A DNA stretch of 64,000 nt from Robiginitalea sp. SC105 (lineage in GTDB: Bacteria > Bacteroidota > Bacteroidia > Flavobacteriales > Flavobacteriaceae). Positions 1 through 10,783 of this stretch are shown here, piece by piece (the first letter of the stretch is position 1; every line of letters starts with the position of its first letter). Where the stretch lies: assembly GCF_014243345.1 (NCBI RefSeq), contig NZ_JACLZF010000001.1, positions 1-64,000 of the forward strand. Direction: 5' to 3'. The notes beneath the pieces are model-generated. The model was not told the DNA's origin and searched no databases. It was given only the letters and a program-made list of their open reading frames with translations. Both the position numbers and the translations under genes were made by a program.

Positions 1-145
1 GTTTATTTATTTTTTGTACAATCACTTCTATCCGTTATCAGGAAATCACGCCTTTCGGCCGACCTCCCCGAACAGAAGCTACGCTGTCTGTCAATATGTC
101 AATGAACTCTCTTTTGCTTATTCGCCCTCAGGTTTACCCCGAAAG
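1..145 (-). other. Probable 5' leader of an rRNA operon lying left of the window
   Basis: This non-coding stretch lies downstream of a strong leftward promoter. Read on the minus strand it carries AGTTCATTGACATATTGA (plus-strand 91-108), which resembles the boxA antitermination element that precedes bacterial 16S rRNA and the TTTGACATATTG element common in Bacteroidota rRNA leaders. No reading frame of note is present. The minus strand becomes A/T-rich at the very edge, as it often is just before the mature 16S end. The 16S gene itself is not in the window, so this is an inference from the leader and promoter. Confidence 0.6.
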
Positions 146-151
146 CGGGTG

Positions 152-182
152 CAAATATAGAATGCTTTTTTTGCTTCCACAA
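152..182 (-). promoter_or_regulatory. Leftward promoter, TTG-N20-TATATTTG, probably for rRNA
   Basis: On the minus strand a -33 TTG (plus 180-182) is separated by exactly 20 nt from a perfect -7 box TATATTTG (plus 152-159). A/T tracts lie just upstream of the -33 element (around 195-215), as an UP element would. It drives transcription to the left, away from the porin gene and into the boxA-like leader. The same box and spacing occur in front of tRNA-fMet at 47.9 kb. Confidence 0.7.
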
Positions 183-399
183 ACAGGGAGTGAAAAAAAT
201 TTGCTTAAAACTTTCCCAATTTCTTAAAGCATTGATATGCTGTGGCTTATAATAAATACTAGCCTAAAAAAATCCTCTTGGGGACAAGTAACCCGGTATC
301 AGCCGGCAGGTGGCTGGACTGCCGGTTGGGTTCCTGCCCGGCAACCCCGGGCGAATCCCTATCCGCAACCCACGGTCAAATCCCGGCTCAAAAGTAACT
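183..399. other. Intergenic region with GC-rich hairpins, no gene seen
   Basis: The stretch separates the leftward promoter from the end of the porin gene. It holds two GC-rich inverted repeats, CCGGCAG/CTGCCGG (303-309 and 319-325) and GCCCGG/CCCGGGC (about 336-352), which could end porin transcription although neither has a T-run. I see no coding sequence here. Confidence 0.5.
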
Positions 400-2385
400 T
401 CAGGAAAAGAAATTCCAGACCAGCCCGAACCGGATCACAAAATCCCGGTAGGGGTAATTCGGCGCCGAATAGAAGGAATTCCCCGTGAAGGAGGAATTGA
501 AGTGTTCGGCCTTCAGGTAAATGCGGGTTTGCCGCACCTTGGCATTGATAAAAAAGTCCAGCATGGGAAAGCCGCCGAACTCCTCCCGGTCCTGCACGTA
601 GAAGTCGCCCAGCAGCGGGTTGTAGGCATCCATAAAATAGGGTGTAAAATACTTGAGGGTGATCCCCGTCTGTACAAACATCGCCTTCTTGAAAACGTCG
701 CTGGAAAAGTATAGCGTATTCCGGGTGAGCAGCTGCGGGACATTCAGCACCGCGGCATCCTGGTCCACCTCCTGGTATAACAGGGTGTTGTTCAATGCCC
801 ATTTCCCCAGGCGGAATTCCTTCTCGTAGCGGACCCGGAGGTGGTTGATCCGGCCCGCCTGCTGAAAAGGCCGGACAAAAGACTGTTCCTCCCCAGCCGC
901 CACCTGCTCGGCATCCGCGATTGAAGCGAAATAGGAGTAGTTATCCGACGAGCTGAACTGGGCGCTGAGGGTGCCCAGCAGGTCCGATCGTACCCGGCCG
1001 AAAAGGCTTTGTACCTGTTCGTTTTCGAAAGTGCCGGAATTGTCCCAGTTGTAATTCAGGTAATCCGACTGGTACAGCAAAAAGTTGAAATCGGGTTTCC
1101 GGGCGCTGTGGTGGATGCCTGCCGTCAGTTCAAAGCTTTCCCCCAGCGGGAGGGTGACGCTCGCATCCAGGTAGGAGTCGGTCAGGTCACCCCCCAACCC
1201 CAGGCCGCCCTCAGCCTCCAGGCGCAGGGAGCCGAAGGATTTCTCCCAGGATGCCCCGGTAACCAGTTCTTGCCCGGACAACTTGTTGGGGATGGTGCCG
1301 GCATCGGATTGCAGGATACTGTTGAAGAAATAGGTGTAGTCATACACTGTTACGAATCCTTCCAACCGGCCCAGCCACCGGTTTTCCAATCCCGTGCCCA
1401 TCCGGTTGTAAAACGTCTTCAGGTAGGCCTGGTCCTTGACCGGGGTCAGGATCAGGTCCCCGAAATAGCCGGAGGAATTGTTGTTTTGAGAATATTGGTA
1501 CCACTTGGTTTCATAGGCAAAGCGGTGGGTAAGGTAGAGGTTCCCCATACCGGGGATACTGTCCGCACCCCTTCCCAGCAGCCGGAATTCGTGGTCCAGG
1601 TAGTACCGTTTCCCGTTGAGTTCATTCTGGACATTGCTGAACCGCACATCGATCCGTGAGCGGTCCTGGAAATCGGGGTTTTCGGACTCGAACTGATCCT
1701 CGGCATTGAGCAGGCCACCATTTTCCTGCCCCCGTATGTCCTGGGCGGCCACATGGGCCATAAAGCGGTAGCGGCCATCCCGGGTCACATAGTTGGCTGT
1801 AGCCCTGAAATTCCCGGACTGGGCCTCATCCTGCCGGTATTTCCCCAGCGACCGGAACCCTTTGAAGGCAATGGAAAAATTGAGTCGCCGGTTAAAATTG
1901 GAGGTAAGCATGGCGTCGAGCAACTGGCCCTGCTCAAAGGTGGTCTTGAAAAACAGGTCCGTCATGGGCGTCGCCACATTGTAATACCGGATGTCGGCTA
2001 CCTCCAGATAGTTGAAGTGCCGTGCCCTGGCGCCCATCCTGGGGAATATGGATTCCCGGTTCAGGTTTGCCCCCAGCCGGTTATAGGGCTGTCCTACATT
2101 CGAAAAGGGCATCAGTTCAAAATCGTCGCGGCGCAGGTAATTGTACCGGTACTCTTTCTGGATGGTCAGGGTGGTGTCCAGGAAGGTGGTGTCCCGGTTG
2201 TTCGAAATGATCTTGTAATCCCTGATAGTGATCGCCTCCCCGGGGGTTGCCGGCTTGTTCTTCCGGGCGAGCTCCGCGGCGCGCAACCCGGCCGTATCCT
2301 TCTGGCGGACCGGTGGTGCCGGCTTGTCCTGGGCCAGTGCCGGATGCAGCAACAGAGCCGATAAAATCAGCAGGTAGTATCGCAT
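400..2385 (-). CDS. Putative outer-membrane porin (Porin_10-type)
   Basis: The 661-residue product begins with a clear signal peptide (residues 1-18, ending ALAQ). It then has a proline- and lysine-rich linker and a long run of alternating polar/aromatic beta-strands ending in Phe-Phe-Ser, as expected for a beta-barrel. The N-terminal block with [18 protein letters not shown] and [12 protein letters not shown] is typical of the 'putative porin' family found across Flavobacteriia. It probably forms a general diffusion channel in the outer membrane; the substrate is unknown. A -7-like TACCTTTG lies 17 bp upstream of the start (plus 2403-2410, CAAAGGTA), without a matching -33 TTG. The gene is monocistronic and divergent from the next gene. 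Confidence 0.8.
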   Translation of the reverse strand: MRYYLLILSALLLHPALAQDKPAPPVRQKDTAGLRAAELARKNKPATPGEAITIRDYKIISNNRDTTFLDTTLTIQKEYRYNYLRRDDFELMPFSNVGQPYNRLGANLNRESIFPRMGARARHFNYLEVADIRYYNVATPMTDLFFKTTFEQGQLLDAMLTSNFNRRLNFSIAFKGFRSLGKYRQDEAQSGNFRATANYVTRDGRYRFMAHVAAQDIRGQENGGLLNAEDQFESENPDFQDRSRIDVRFSNVQNELNGKRYYLDHEFRLLGRGADSIPGMGNLYLTHRFAYETKWYQYSQNNNSSGYFGDLILTPVKDQAYLKTFYNRMGTGLENRWLGRLEGFVTVYDYTYFFNSILQSDAGTIPNKLSGQELVTGASWEKSFGSLRLEAEGGLGLGGDLTDSYLDASVTLPLGESFELTAGIHHSARKPDFNFLLYQSDYLNYNWDNSGTFENEQVQSLFGRVRSDLLGTLSAQFSSSDNYSYFASIADAEQVAAGEEQSFVRPFQQAGRINHLRVRYEKEFRLGKWALNNTLLYQEVDQDAAVLNVPQLLTRNTLYFSSDVFKKAMFVQTGITLKYFTPYFMDAYNPLLGDFYVQDREEFGGFPMLDFFINAKVRQTRIYLKAEHFNSSFTGNSFYSAPNYPYRDFVIRFGLVWNFFS

Positions 2386-2507
2386 AGGGCTTCGATTCCG
2401 GGCAAAGGTACCCTTTTTGTTCCTAAGTAATTGTGAAATTTTGGCAGTGAACGGAGGGGCCGTAGCCCCGTGTAGAACGGAAAAACTGACAGGAATAACC
2501 CAAATTT

Positions 2508-2538
2508 TTGCTACTTTTCAGGGCTTAAGGCATCTTTG
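2508..2538 (+). promoter_or_regulatory. Promoter TTG-N20-CATCTTTG of the giant secreted propeller gene
   Basis: TTG at 2508-2510 and CATCTTTG at 2531-2538 are separated by 20 nt. One position differs from the Bacteroidota consensus TAnnTTTG. It lies 13 nt before the chosen ATG at 2552, which argues against the in-frame start 135 nt further upstream. Confidence 0.6.
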
Positions 2539-2551
2539 TAAAAAAATTGAT

Positions 2552-5500
2552 ATGAACCGCTTTTTTGTGATTGCCTGCCTGCTGGCAGCCTGTCCCCTTT
2601 TTGCCCAAACCGGGCCTGTCCCTCCCGGATTCGCCCCCCCGGATAGCAGTATGCGAATCACATCCCTGCCCCAGGAAAAACCCCTGAACCTGTTCGAAGC
2701 CCGGGAAGCCATTCAGCGCTATGCCGGGCAACGGGACGTCCTTGCCAAAGGCAGCGGTTACAAGCAGCTGAAGCGGTGGGAATACCTCTGGAACCACTTT
2801 GCGGACAGCCGGGGCAACCTCCCCACGGCCTCGGAGCTATGGCAGAGCTGGAAAAACAAACAACAGGCCTCGGCCAAGACCCCGAACCCCACCGCCGACT
2901 GGAACCCGGTCGGGCCATTGAATGTCGGGGTATATTCCGGGCAACTGCCGGGTACCGGGCGGCTCAATACGGTGGCAGTTGACCCCGTGAACCCCGACAT
3001 ATGGTACGTGGGTGCCCCGGCCGGGGGGATCTGGAAAACCACGGATGCAGGAAGCAACTGGACCAACCTCTTTGACGATTTTCCACAGATCGGGGTCTCC
3101 GGAATCGCCATCGACCCGCAAGACCCGAACATCGTTTACATTGCCACGGGCGATGACGATGCAGCCGATTCCTACAGTGTGGGCGTTTTCAAATCGACGG
3201 ACGGGGGGCTTACCTGGAACGAGACGGGCATCAATCCGGGGAATACGGATGTGAACCTGCTGATGAACGATATCGTCATCGACCCGACGGATTCCCAGGT
3301 CCTCTGGGTGGGCTCCAGTGCCGGCCTGTATAAATCCAGCGACGGGGGTTCCTCCTGGAACCTGATGCAGGGAGGGTTTATTTCCGACTTCAAGCTCAAG
3401 CCCGGCGACCCGAACACGGTCTACGCCGTGTCCAACGCCCACGTCGGGGGAGGCGGGGGTTCCGCCAGTTATTACAAAACCACCAACGGAAAAGACTTCC
3501 AGGCCATTGACAGCCCCGTCCTGCCCGGGACTTCCGGGCGGGTCGTGCTGGGGGTGACCCCGGCCGACCCGGAGGTGCTCTATATCCTGACGGCCAACCG
3601 GGCCAGTAGCAACTTTTCCTATCAGGGGCTGTACCGGTCCTCGGATAGCGGCGAAACGTTTACAGAGACTCAGAACAACCAGAACATCATGGAATCGAGC
3701 CAGGCCTGGTTTGACCTTGCACTGACCGTGGACCCGGTCAATGCCAATATCCTGTACATGGGGTGCCTGAATATCTGGAAAAGCAACAACGGCGGGGACA
3801 GCTGGAGCCGGCTGAACAGCTGGTTCCGGAACAACGCGGCCTACACGCATGCAGACATCCACAGGCTCGAAATCTTTGGCAACCGGCTCTTCGCCTGTAC
3901 CGACGGGGGCGTGTACGTGTCGGAAAACGGCGGCGGCACCTTCCGGGACTATACAGACGGGATCACCATCGGGCAATTCTACAAACTCTCGGTTTCCGCC
4001 CAGGATGCCTCCAAGATGATCGGCGGGCTTCAGGACAACGGGGGGCAGGTGCTCAACCAGGGGCAATGGAACAATTACCACGGGGGAGACGGCATGGACA
4101 ACGCCGTGGACCCCGTAAACGACAACATCATGTACGGGTTTACCCAGTTCGGAGGGTCCCTGAACATCTCAACCGATTCGGGGCAGTCCATCGCCATCAT
4201 CGGCCCGCCAACCAACAACCAGGGCAGCCCGGTGCCGGGCAATTGGATTACCCCGATGGCCATTGCCCCGGACGGGAATTTGTACGCGGGTTATGATGCC
4301 ATCTACCGCCTCAATGGCAACCAATGGGAAAAACGGTATGAAATTCCCAATACGGACGGGCGGATCGAAGACCTGGAGGCAGATCCGAGCAACGCCTCCG
4401 TCCTGTATGCGGCCGAGGGCACCTTTGTCTATCGCAGTGCGGACGGAGGAATGAATTTTGCCCCCTTTTTCAACGCCCGGGCAGAAATTACCGATATGGC
4501 CGTGAACAGCCGGGACGGATCGGCCATCTACGTGGTTACCTCCAAAAGGGTCGGGATCCCGCAAACCGAACAGCTGCCCGTGGACCGCAAGGTTTTCCGG
4601 GTCCCGGTACTACCCAATGGCGACCCGGGCCTGGAAACAGACATTACCTATGACCTTCCCACCGACCAGGCGTTCTTTGCCATCACCCACCAGGGACGGC
4701 ATACCGAAAACCCGGTTTACCTCGGCACCAACCTCGGGGTATACCGACTGGATGACAACCTGACTTCCTGGGAGGAGTATTTTGCAGGACTGCCCAGTAC
4801 TGCCGTCAGCGACCTGGAGATCAGCCTGGACGACGAGCGGATCACCGCCTCTACCTACGGGCGCGGAGTCTGGCAATCGCCCATACCGGTACAGGTCCCG
4901 GATTCGGACATCCGTCTGCTCTCTCTGAGCCCTGCCAACAGCGCAGTAATCTGCAGCGCGGTGGTCCCCCGGGTCACGGTGGAGAACAACGGCCTGAACC
5001 CCATCACCGAAATCGCAATCACTTACTCCCTGAACGCCGGCACACCCGTTGCGCTGAACCAGGTTGTGGACATCCCGGGTGGGGAGACCGCCGAAGTGGA
5101 GCTACCCGAACTCACCTCCCTGCAAAAAGGCAAAGCGGTCCTGTCCGTTACCGTAAACGTGGAAGGGGATGCCTTTGAAGACAACAATAGCCAGGAGCAC
5201 ACCTTTTATGTGAATTCCCCGGGGACCAGCGACCAGGTCAATGACTTCGAATCCGGCTCCGCCGACCTGGTTACCTACAACGAGGGGAGTGATACCGAAC
5301 AATGGGAAAGGGGAACCCCGGCCGGCACCTTGCTGAACCAGGCTGCCTCCGGCTCCCAGGCCTATGCCACCAACCTGGACGGGAACCACGGGGACGGGGT
5401 AAAGGCATTCCTGATCAGCGAATGCTACGACTTCTCCACAATCCTTGCACCGGTGCTAAAATTCAATATGGCCTATGACCTGGAACAGGATTTTGATATT

Positions 5501-6853
5501 GTCTATGTGCAGTTCTCCACGGACGAGGGAAGTACCTGGGAATTGCTCGGATCGGTGGACAGCCAGCCCAACTGGTATACCAGCGACCGCACCAACGAGA
5601 GTTCCGGGGAGGCCGATGACTGCCAGAATTGCCCCGGGGCCCAGTGGACGGGGACGAACGCGGAGCTGACCGAATACGCCTACGACTTCGTGCTCAATGC
5701 AGCCCTGGGGGAGCGGGACCTGACCGGGGAGCCCAACATCCAGTTCCGCATCGTTTTCCACTCCGACCCCCTGGTGACCCAGGAAGGGGCGGTGGTGGAC
5801 GACCTCGTGGTTTCCGGGTTTGAGGACGATTTGGATGACGACAACGACGGCATCCCGGACGCGGAGGACAATTGCCCGCTGATCCCCAATCCCGGCCAGG
5901 ACGACACGGATGGCGACGGCATCGGAAATAGCTGTGACCTGGACGATGACGGGGACGGCATCCCGGATACAACTGACAACTGCCCCCTGACCCCCAATGC
6001 GGACCAGGCGGACGCGGATGCGGATGGCATAGGGGATGTGTGTGACGACGACCTGGATAACGACGGGGTGCCCAATGACGCCGATGCCTGCCCAGCGACT
6101 CCGGATGGGCAGGTGGTGGGAATTGACGGCTGCCCTGTATTCTCCCTGCCTGCAGCCAACTTCCTGATCCGGACCCGGGGTGAAACCTGCAGTTCAAAGA
6201 ACGACGGGGCCATTCTGCTGGAGGCGGCAGAGGCCCTGGATTACACAGCTGTGCTCAACGGGGGCACTGTCCTGGATTTCACGGAAACCGCGGAGTTCAG
6301 CAACCTGCCGGCAGGAAATTACACCCTGTGCATTACGGTGGCCGGAGAACCGGACTACCGGCAGTGCTACCAGCTGGAAGTGGTCCAGCCACAAGACCTC
6401 TCCGTTAGCGGGAAGGTCAATTCCCTGGACAATGCCATCACCCTGGAGCTGGCAGGCGGGGACCAGTACCGGATCCTGCTCAATGGAAAAGACTACCAAA
6501 CCACATCCTCCAGGATTACCCTTCCCCTGGACCGGCCGGTAAACCAACTGGAAGTCCGCACCGATAAGGACTGCCAGGGCGTTTACCAGCAGGTGATCAC
6601 CCTTGCCGAATCCCTTACCGTACTTCCAAACCCCGTGGCCGATGGATACTTCGATGTCTTCCTCCCCGGGGACCTGGACGGACGGGTGCAGCTCGGGCTG
6701 TTCAATCTGGACGGGCGGCGGATACTGCACAAGGAATACAACGCCATCCAGGGCGAAATCCGCATCCGGATGGACGGCTTTGCCCCCGGCGTCTACCTGC
6801 TCAATATCGGGGTGGGCAACCAGTTATTTACCTATAAAATCATTAAGCGATGA
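2552..6853 (+). CDS. Secreted BNR/sortilin-type beta-propeller protein with TSP3 repeats and T9SS sorting domain
   Basis: The 1433-residue protein starts at 2552, where a signal peptide ([19 protein letters not shown]) follows a good promoter. Residues ~115-780 are repeated BNR/sortilin-like propeller blades with Asp-box-like motifs such as [13 protein letters not shown] and '[16 protein letters not shown]'. Next come a CARDB-like Ig domain (~784-890), a jelly-roll/MAM-like domain (~895-1090), acidic thrombospondin type 3 calcium-binding repeats (DxDxDGIPD...DNCP, ~1094-1196), an Ig-like module, and a C-terminal type A sorting domain (~1352-1433, '[16 protein letters not shown]...GVYLLNIGV'). 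It is predicted to be secreted by the type IX system and anchored at the cell surface. No catalytic motif is visible, so it may be an adhesin or scaffold rather than an enzyme. The stop overlaps the next start (ATGA). Confidence 0.88.
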   Translation: MNRFFVIACLLAACPLFAQTGPVPPGFAPPDSSMRITSLPQEKPLNLFEAREAIQRYAGQRDVLAKGSGYKQLKRWEYLWNHFADSRGNLPTASELWQSWKNKQQASAKTPNPTADWNPVGPLNVGVYSGQLPGTGRLNTVAVDPVNPDIWYVGAPAGGIWKTTDAGSNWTNLFDDFPQIGVSGIAIDPQDPNIVYIATGDDDAADSYSVGVFKSTDGGLTWNETGINPGNTDVNLLMNDIVIDPTDSQVLWVGSSAGLYKSSDGGSSWNLMQGGFISDFKLKPGDPNTVYAVSNAHVGGGGGSASYYKTTNGKDFQAIDSPVLPGTSGRVVLGVTPADPEVLYILTANRASSNFSYQGLYRSSDSGETFTETQNNQNIMESSQAWFDLALTVDPVNANILYMGCLNIWKSNNGGDSWSRLNSWFRNNAAYTHADIHRLEIFGNRLFACTDGGVYVSENGGGTFRDYTDGITIGQFYKLSVSAQDASKMIGGLQDNGGQVLNQGQWNNYHGGDGMDNAVDPVNDNIMYGFTQFGGSLNISTDSGQSIAIIGPPTNNQGSPVPGNWITPMAIAPDGNLYAGYDAIYRLNGNQWEKRYEIPNTDGRIEDLEADPSNASVLYAAEGTFVYRSADGGMNFAPFFNARAEITDMAVNSRDGSAIYVVTSKRVGIPQTEQLPVDRKVFRVPVLPNGDPGLETDITYDLPTDQAFFAITHQGRHTENPVYLGTNLGVYRLDDNLTSWEEYFAGLPSTAVSDLEISLDDERITASTYGRGVWQSPIPVQVPDSDIRLLSLSPANSAVICSAVVPRVTVENNGLNPITEIAITYSLNAGTPVALNQVVDIPGGETAEVELPELTSLQKGKAVLSVTVNVEGDAFEDNNSQEHTFYVNSPGTSDQVNDFESGSADLVTYNEGSDTEQWERGTPAGTLLNQAASGSQAYATNLDGNHGDGVKAFLISECYDFSTILAPVLKFNMAYDLEQDFDIVYVQFSTDEGSTWELLGSVDSQPNWYTSDRTNESSGEADDCQNCPGAQWTGTNAELTEYAYDFVLNAALGERDLTGEPNIQFRIVFHSDPLVTQEGAVVDDLVVSGFEDDLDDDNDGIPDAEDNCPLIPNPGQDDTDGDGIGNSCDLDDDGDGIPDTTDNCPLTPNADQADADADGIGDVCDDDLDNDGVPNDADACPATPDGQVVGIDGCPVFSLPAANFLIRTRGETCSSKNDGAILLEAAEALDYTAVLNGGTVLDFTETAEFSNLPAGNYTLCITVAGEPDYRQCYQLEVVQPQDLSVSGKVNSLDNAITLELAGGDQYRILLNGKDYQTTSSRITLPLDRPVNQLEVRTDKDCQGVYQQVITLAESLTVLPNPVADGYFDVFLPGDLDGRVQLGLFNLDGRRILHKEYNAIQGEIRIRMDGFAPGVYLLNIGVGNQLFTYKIIKR

Positions 6854-7566
6854 GTTACCGTACCTTTTTGAACTTCCTCCTCCCCCTGGGGACCTGCCTC
6901 CTGCTGGCAGCCTGCGGGGGCGGGGATAGCGGCGGTGGGGAACCCGAACCCGAACCCGTACCGTCACCCTCGGCAGCCACCCTGGTGTTCCCGGAAAATG
7001 ATTCCGAATGCACGGAGGGGGAACTACTGAATGAAAACAGGAGCCGGGTATTGTTCCAATGGACGGCATCGGCGGGGACCGACAGCTACCAGGTCAACCT
7101 GAAAAACCTCAACACCGGTGGCACAACCATTTCCAACAGTTCGGAAAACCAGATCGAAATTGTCCTGCTCCGGGGCGTTCCCTACGAATGGTTCGTGATT
7201 TCCAGGGCAACAGGCACACCGGAGACCGCAAGCAGCCCCGTCTGGCGGTTCTACAATGCGGGCCCTGGGATCGAAAACTACGCCCCCTTCCCCGCCCAGG
7301 CCGTATCCCCCGCCAGGGGCATCAACCTCGCCGCAACCCCTTCCGTCACCCTGGAATGGAGCGCCTCGGATATTGACGGCGACATTGCCTCCTATTCGGT
7401 TTATTTCGGCACGGACCCGGAACCGCCCCTGTTGGAAGAGGGCCTGACCGAGCCAACCCTCGAGGTGGCAGTTTCGAGCGGGCAAACCTATTACTGGCGG
7501 GTGGAAACCATCGATTCGGCCGGGAACGTGACGGTTTCGGAGCTCTTTGAGTTCCGGGTGGAATAG
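6850..7566 (+). CDS. Lipoprotein with two fibronectin type III-like domains
   Basis: The 238-residue product has a lipoprotein signal with lipobox LLAAC (Cys22). A Gly/Ser/Glu/Pro linker ([15 protein letters not shown]) follows, as in surface-exposed Bacteroidota lipoproteins. Two FN3-like beta-sandwich modules follow (~40-130 and ~140-238), each ending in a Tyr-x-W-x-V strand ([18 protein letters not shown]). The start overlaps the stop of the secreted propeller protein by 4 nt, so the two are translationally coupled and probably act together, for example as surface partner and anchor. No enzymatic motif is seen. Confidence 0.75.
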   Translation: MSYRTFLNFLLPLGTCLLLAACGGGDSGGGEPEPEPVPSPSAATLVFPENDSECTEGELLNENRSRVLFQWTASAGTDSYQVNLKNLNTGGTTISNSSENQIEIVLLRGVPYEWFVISRATGTPETASSPVWRFYNAGPGIENYAPFPAQAVSPARGINLAATPSVTLEWSASDIDGDIASYSVYFGTDPEPPLLEEGLTEPTLEVAVSSGQTYYWRVETIDSAGNVTVSELFEFRVE

Positions 7567-7631
7567 GGGTTCGCTCTGCCTGGTGTTCAGAATGGTTTTT
7601 ATCCGTATGATATAAATTGAATCCACGAAAT

Positions 7632-8300
7632 ATGATCAGAAAATACTTGCTTTTAGGACTCAGCATCTCGGCTGTATCCCTCGTCCAGTCCCAGGTTTCC
7701 CTGGAAGTCCCAACAGAATATGTCAATAACAGTACCTCCGGTGGCCTCAATACGCTTCCGCCCAATGTGGAAGGCTCTCCTTACCTCGACGAGGCTTTCA
7801 AACCGGGCAGGGTTCACGTGGGGGAAGAACAGGAATATGCCGCCTCCATGCGGTACAATGCCTACAGGGATGAAATCGAAATAAAGGCGGCAGATGGGGT
7901 CACCAGCCTGTTCAAGAGGGACTATGTCTGGGCGGACATCGCAGGGGACCTTTTTGTCATTGCCCCTTTCAAGGGCCGGGACGGGATCTCCGAGGGGTAC
8001 TTTATCCTGCTGAACCAGGGAGATGTCCGGCTGTTGAAGCGGATTACCAAGGAATTCATGGAAAGCCAGCCGGCGGCATCCTCCTACAGCCAGGACCGGC
8101 CACCCCGTTTCCTGGAATCCGTGGAATACTACCTCATCGGGGAGGAGGGCCCGGCCAGGGAGGTCCGGTTGCGCAAAAAGGACGTGCTGGAATTCCTGTC
8201 GGATTCCGGGGCTGCCGAATCCTTTATAAAGAAAGAAGGGCTCAAGCTGAAATCGGAAGAGGAGGTTATCCGGCTGCTGGGATATTTGAACGGCTCTTAG
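7632..8300 (+). CDS. Exported protein of unknown function
   Basis: I chose the ATG at 7632 rather than an in-frame TTG 15 nt upstream, because the signal peptide (MIRKYLLLGLSISAVSLVQSQ) begins there. The 222-residue mature protein is soluble and charged, with a C-terminal Lys/Glu-rich part (KKDVLEFL, FIKKEGLKLKSEEEVIRLLGYL). I do not recognise the family. It resembles small periplasmic proteins of unknown function seen in Flavobacteriia. It is followed by a strong terminator and lies 65 nt after the FN3 lipoprotein, so it may belong to that transcript. Confidence 0.6.
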   Translation: MIRKYLLLGLSISAVSLVQSQVSLEVPTEYVNNSTSGGLNTLPPNVEGSPYLDEAFKPGRVHVGEEQEYAASMRYNAYRDEIEIKAADGVTSLFKRDYVWADIAGDLFVIAPFKGRDGISEGYFILLNQGDVRLLKRITKEFMESQPAASSYSQDRPPRFLESVEYYLIGEEGPAREVRLRKKDVLEFLSDSGAAESFIKKEGLKLKSEEEVIRLLGYLNGS

Positions 8301-8401
8301 GAGATATCGCCTGAACGGAGGGAGGGGCTGGAAGGTGCAAAGCCTGACAGGAGATCGGGTTCCTCTAGCCGGATAGTAGTTGCTATAGAGATCAAAACAA
8401 A

Positions 8402-8432
8402 AAAGCCTGCGCTTGGAGCGCAGGCTTTTTTT
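8402..8432. terminator. Bidirectional intrinsic terminator
   Basis: Stem GCCTGCGC (8405-8412) and GCGCAGGC (8418-8425) with loop TTGGA is flanked by an A-run on the left and seven T on the right. It can therefore end both the rightward transcript from the 7.6-kb gene and the leftward SusCD operon. Confidence 0.9.
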
Positions 8433-8449
8433 ATGGGTCAGGACCCGGA

Positions 8450-9271
8450 TCACTGTCGGGTCAGGACAAATTCATAGGGGCCGAAGCCTCCAAGGGGTCC
8501 AGCCGCCGTGATCGTACGCCCTTCCTCGTTGAAGGATGTCGTCTCAATGGTCATATCCGCAAACAGGGCCACATTGATGGGGTTGGTGGTAAAGCCCACC
8601 GTACCCGGGCATGCCTGGAGCTGGATCACCGTGCCGTTCGGCAGGTAGGTATTAAAACCTGCGGTATTGTTGATTACCAGGCGCGTACCAGACGCATCCC
8701 CCGGCTGGGCGGAGATTTCCAGCTGGTAGTTCTGCCCGAAGGCGCCGGCTAGGGTTAATCCCTCGTTGGTTCCGGAAGTAAAGACTTCCTCCACACTGAA
8801 GGTGCCGATAAAGGCACTCAGGTCTACCGGGCAGTCGTCGTCCACCAGGGTAACGGTTCGGCTGAGGCCTTCGTTGCCCTCGCCACCGATGCCGATCGGC
8901 ACGCTGCTGCTCGGGAGGAGCTCCAGGACGATATCCATATCCCCGTCCACCTGGAAATTATCAACCGGGGTGATCACGATATCCGCAGAAAACGACCCGG
9001 CAGGGATTTCAATGGACCCCCCTGAGGGTTCCACGGTGAAACGGGACGGGTCGGAAGCCGTAATGGTGAAATCCACCGTTACGCCGTTGGGGTTCTCCCC
9101 ATCGCCCAAAAGAACGGTTGTCACTGAGGGGCCTTCATCGGCTGCTTCCGTGATGGAACCGGACGCGCTCGAAAACTGGACGAATCCCTCCGGGGTATCG
9201 TATACAAGCAGGTCTTCCTCACAGGAGGCAAGCAGCCCGAGGCCCATTAATAGGTATATAAACTTTTTCAT
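8450..9271 (-). CDS. Calx-beta-like lipoprotein, third gene of the SusCD operon
   Basis: The 273-residue product has a lipoprotein signal with Cys17 followed by acidic residues (CEED), a pattern linked to surface export of lipoproteins in Bacteroidota. Residues ~25-140 form a Calx-beta-like domain with the typical ending 'SRTVTLVDDD', and the C-terminal half is an unassigned beta-rich domain. It lies 18 nt downstream of the SusD gene. In this position it probably acts like SusE/SusF, as a surface binding protein for the imported substrate. It shows no similarity to classical starch-binding SusE that I can see. Confidence 0.75.
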   Translation of the reverse strand: MKKFIYLLMGLGLLASCEEDLLVYDTPEGFVQFSSASGSITEAADEGPSVTTVLLGDGENPNGVTVDFTITASDPSRFTVEPSGGSIEIPAGSFSADIVITPVDNFQVDGDMDIVLELLPSSSVPIGIGGEGNEGLSRTVTLVDDDCPVDLSAFIGTFSVEEVFTSGTNEGLTLAGAFGQNYQLEISAQPGDASGTRLVINNTAGFNTYLPNGTVIQLQACPGTVGFTTNPINVALFADMTIETTSFNEEGRTITAAGPLGGFGPYEFVLTRQ

Positions 9272-9289
9272 CTTGATGGGTATTTTGGT

Positions 9290-10783
9290 TTAGTATCCGG
9301 GGTTTTGTTGTTCACGCAGGTCTGGGTTGGCGTTGAACTCCACTATCGGTAGCGGCAACGTGAACCGGTAGTCATCGGCCGGCAGCGTACAGGCCCCGTT
9401 AAAGGCGCAATCCACCGGGTCCTTCTCAACCCCCTGCCCGGCGCGCTGCCCAAGGCGTTTCAGGTCGATATACCGATGGCCCTCGAAGGCCAGTTCCACG
9501 CGGCGTTCATCCAGGATGGCATCGTAGGCCTCCTGCTGGCTGGAAAAAACAGGCGCCACGGTTGCCGTTCCGAAGCGCGCATCCCGGATCGCCTTGATCA
9601 GGGAGGCAGCCTGGTCCAGCTGGTTGTTGGCCACATAAGCCTCGGCCCGGATCAGGTACATCTCGCTCACCCTGAAGACCTTCAGGTCATTCATCAGCGG
9701 CTGCCCTTCGGAACCGGGGTATTTCTGGATTACCAGGATATCCCGGGCAGCATTCTGGTTGGTCTCATAGTCCGGGTCGATCACACTGGTAGGCGCGATG
9801 TTCACGGTATACCGGATATCCGAGGGGTCCAACAGGTTGAACAGGGACCTTCCCATCTCGAAGTAGGGGGATCCGGTAAGGGTCGCATCCACAAAAGCGA
9901 AGCGGGCACCTGCCCATCCCCCGGCAGCCGGGCTGCCTGTAACCCCCTGCCCATCGTAGTTGTCTCCAATGGTCCGTTCCAGTTTAAAGATCACCTCCCC
10001 ATCGGAAGTATCCAGGAACATCGCTTCGTATTCAGCGCGGTTGGCGAGCGGATAATCGTCGATCAGCTGCTGGCTGAAATTCGCAGCCGCCGTATAGTCT
10101 TCACGGTAGGCAGCAATCCGGGCGCGGAGCGCGGTTATAAAATCCTGGTTGATCCGGGTTTTGTCGACGGTGGAGCTACCCAGCAAATTTGCGGCAGTGG
10201 CCAGGTCGCCTTCGATCAGGTCGTAAACCTCGCCGTTCGTACTGCGAAGCAACTGCTGGTCGATGGTCGGGACAAAGTCCAGGATGATAACCCCAAGGGC
10301 GCTGTCGTCCGAGAGGTCCGTGGAAAAGTACTTGAGCATTTTGTGGTGCCCCCAGGCGCGGAGTGCATACGCCTCCCCGAGGATCTGGTTGTAGAGCGCC
10401 TGCTCTTCTGCGTTCTCCGGAATAATGAATTCGGCCGCTTCGATGAGGCGGTTCACAGCGTTCAGGGCGGCATAGCCTCGCACCCAGAAAATCTCCGGAG
10501 CGGTACTACCCGCGTTCAGGACAAAACCGTAATCGGCCAGTCCCTGTCCGCCGCTGTCAAACCCGATAGCCAGTTCGTCCGTGAATACAGAACTAAAGGC
10601 GATTTCAGGGGTAACGTCAAAATTATCATAGACTCCGAACAGGCCAGCCTCCAGGTCGGATACGTTCTCAAAGGCCGCATCCGCATCCAGACGACCCGGT
10701 TGGTCGATCTCGATCGCATCGTTACAAGCCATCAGCCCGAACAATGCTCCAATAATTAAAATAAGTTTATTAAAATTTTTCAT
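9290..10783 (-). CDS. SusD/RagB-family substrate-binding lipoprotein
   Basis: The 497-residue product is a lipoprotein (lipobox GLMAC, Cys20). It has the tetratricopeptide-like SusD fold signatures: 'EALYNQILGEAYALRAWGHHKMLKYF'-type helices near residues 125-155 and the C-terminal 'AILDERRVELAFEGHRYIDLKRLG' motif that marks the family. SusD caps the SusC barrel at the cell surface and delivers ligand. It lies 12 nt after the SusC gene. No CAZyme, peptidase or regulator accompanies the pair, so the substrate cannot be inferred. Confidence 0.93.
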   Translation of the reverse strand: MKNFNKLILIIGALFGLMACNDAIEIDQPGRLDADAAFENVSDLEAGLFGVYDNFDVTPEIAFSSVFTDELAIGFDSGGQGLADYGFVLNAGSTAPEIFWVRGYAALNAVNRLIEAAEFIIPENAEEQALYNQILGEAYALRAWGHHKMLKYFSTDLSDDSALGVIILDFVPTIDQQLLRSTNGEVYDLIEGDLATAANLLGSSTVDKTRINQDFITALRARIAAYREDYTAAANFSQQLIDDYPLANRAEYEAMFLDTSDGEVIFKLERTIGDNYDGQGVTGSPAAGGWAGARFAFVDATLTGSPYFEMGRSLFNLLDPSDIRYTVNIAPTSVIDPDYETNQNAARDILVIQKYPGSEGQPLMNDLKVFRVSEMYLIRAEAYVANNQLDQAASLIKAIRDARFGTATVAPVFSSQQEAYDAILDERRVELAFEGHRYIDLKRLGQRAGQGVEKDPVDCAFNGACTLPADDYRFTLPLPIVEFNANPDLREQQNPGY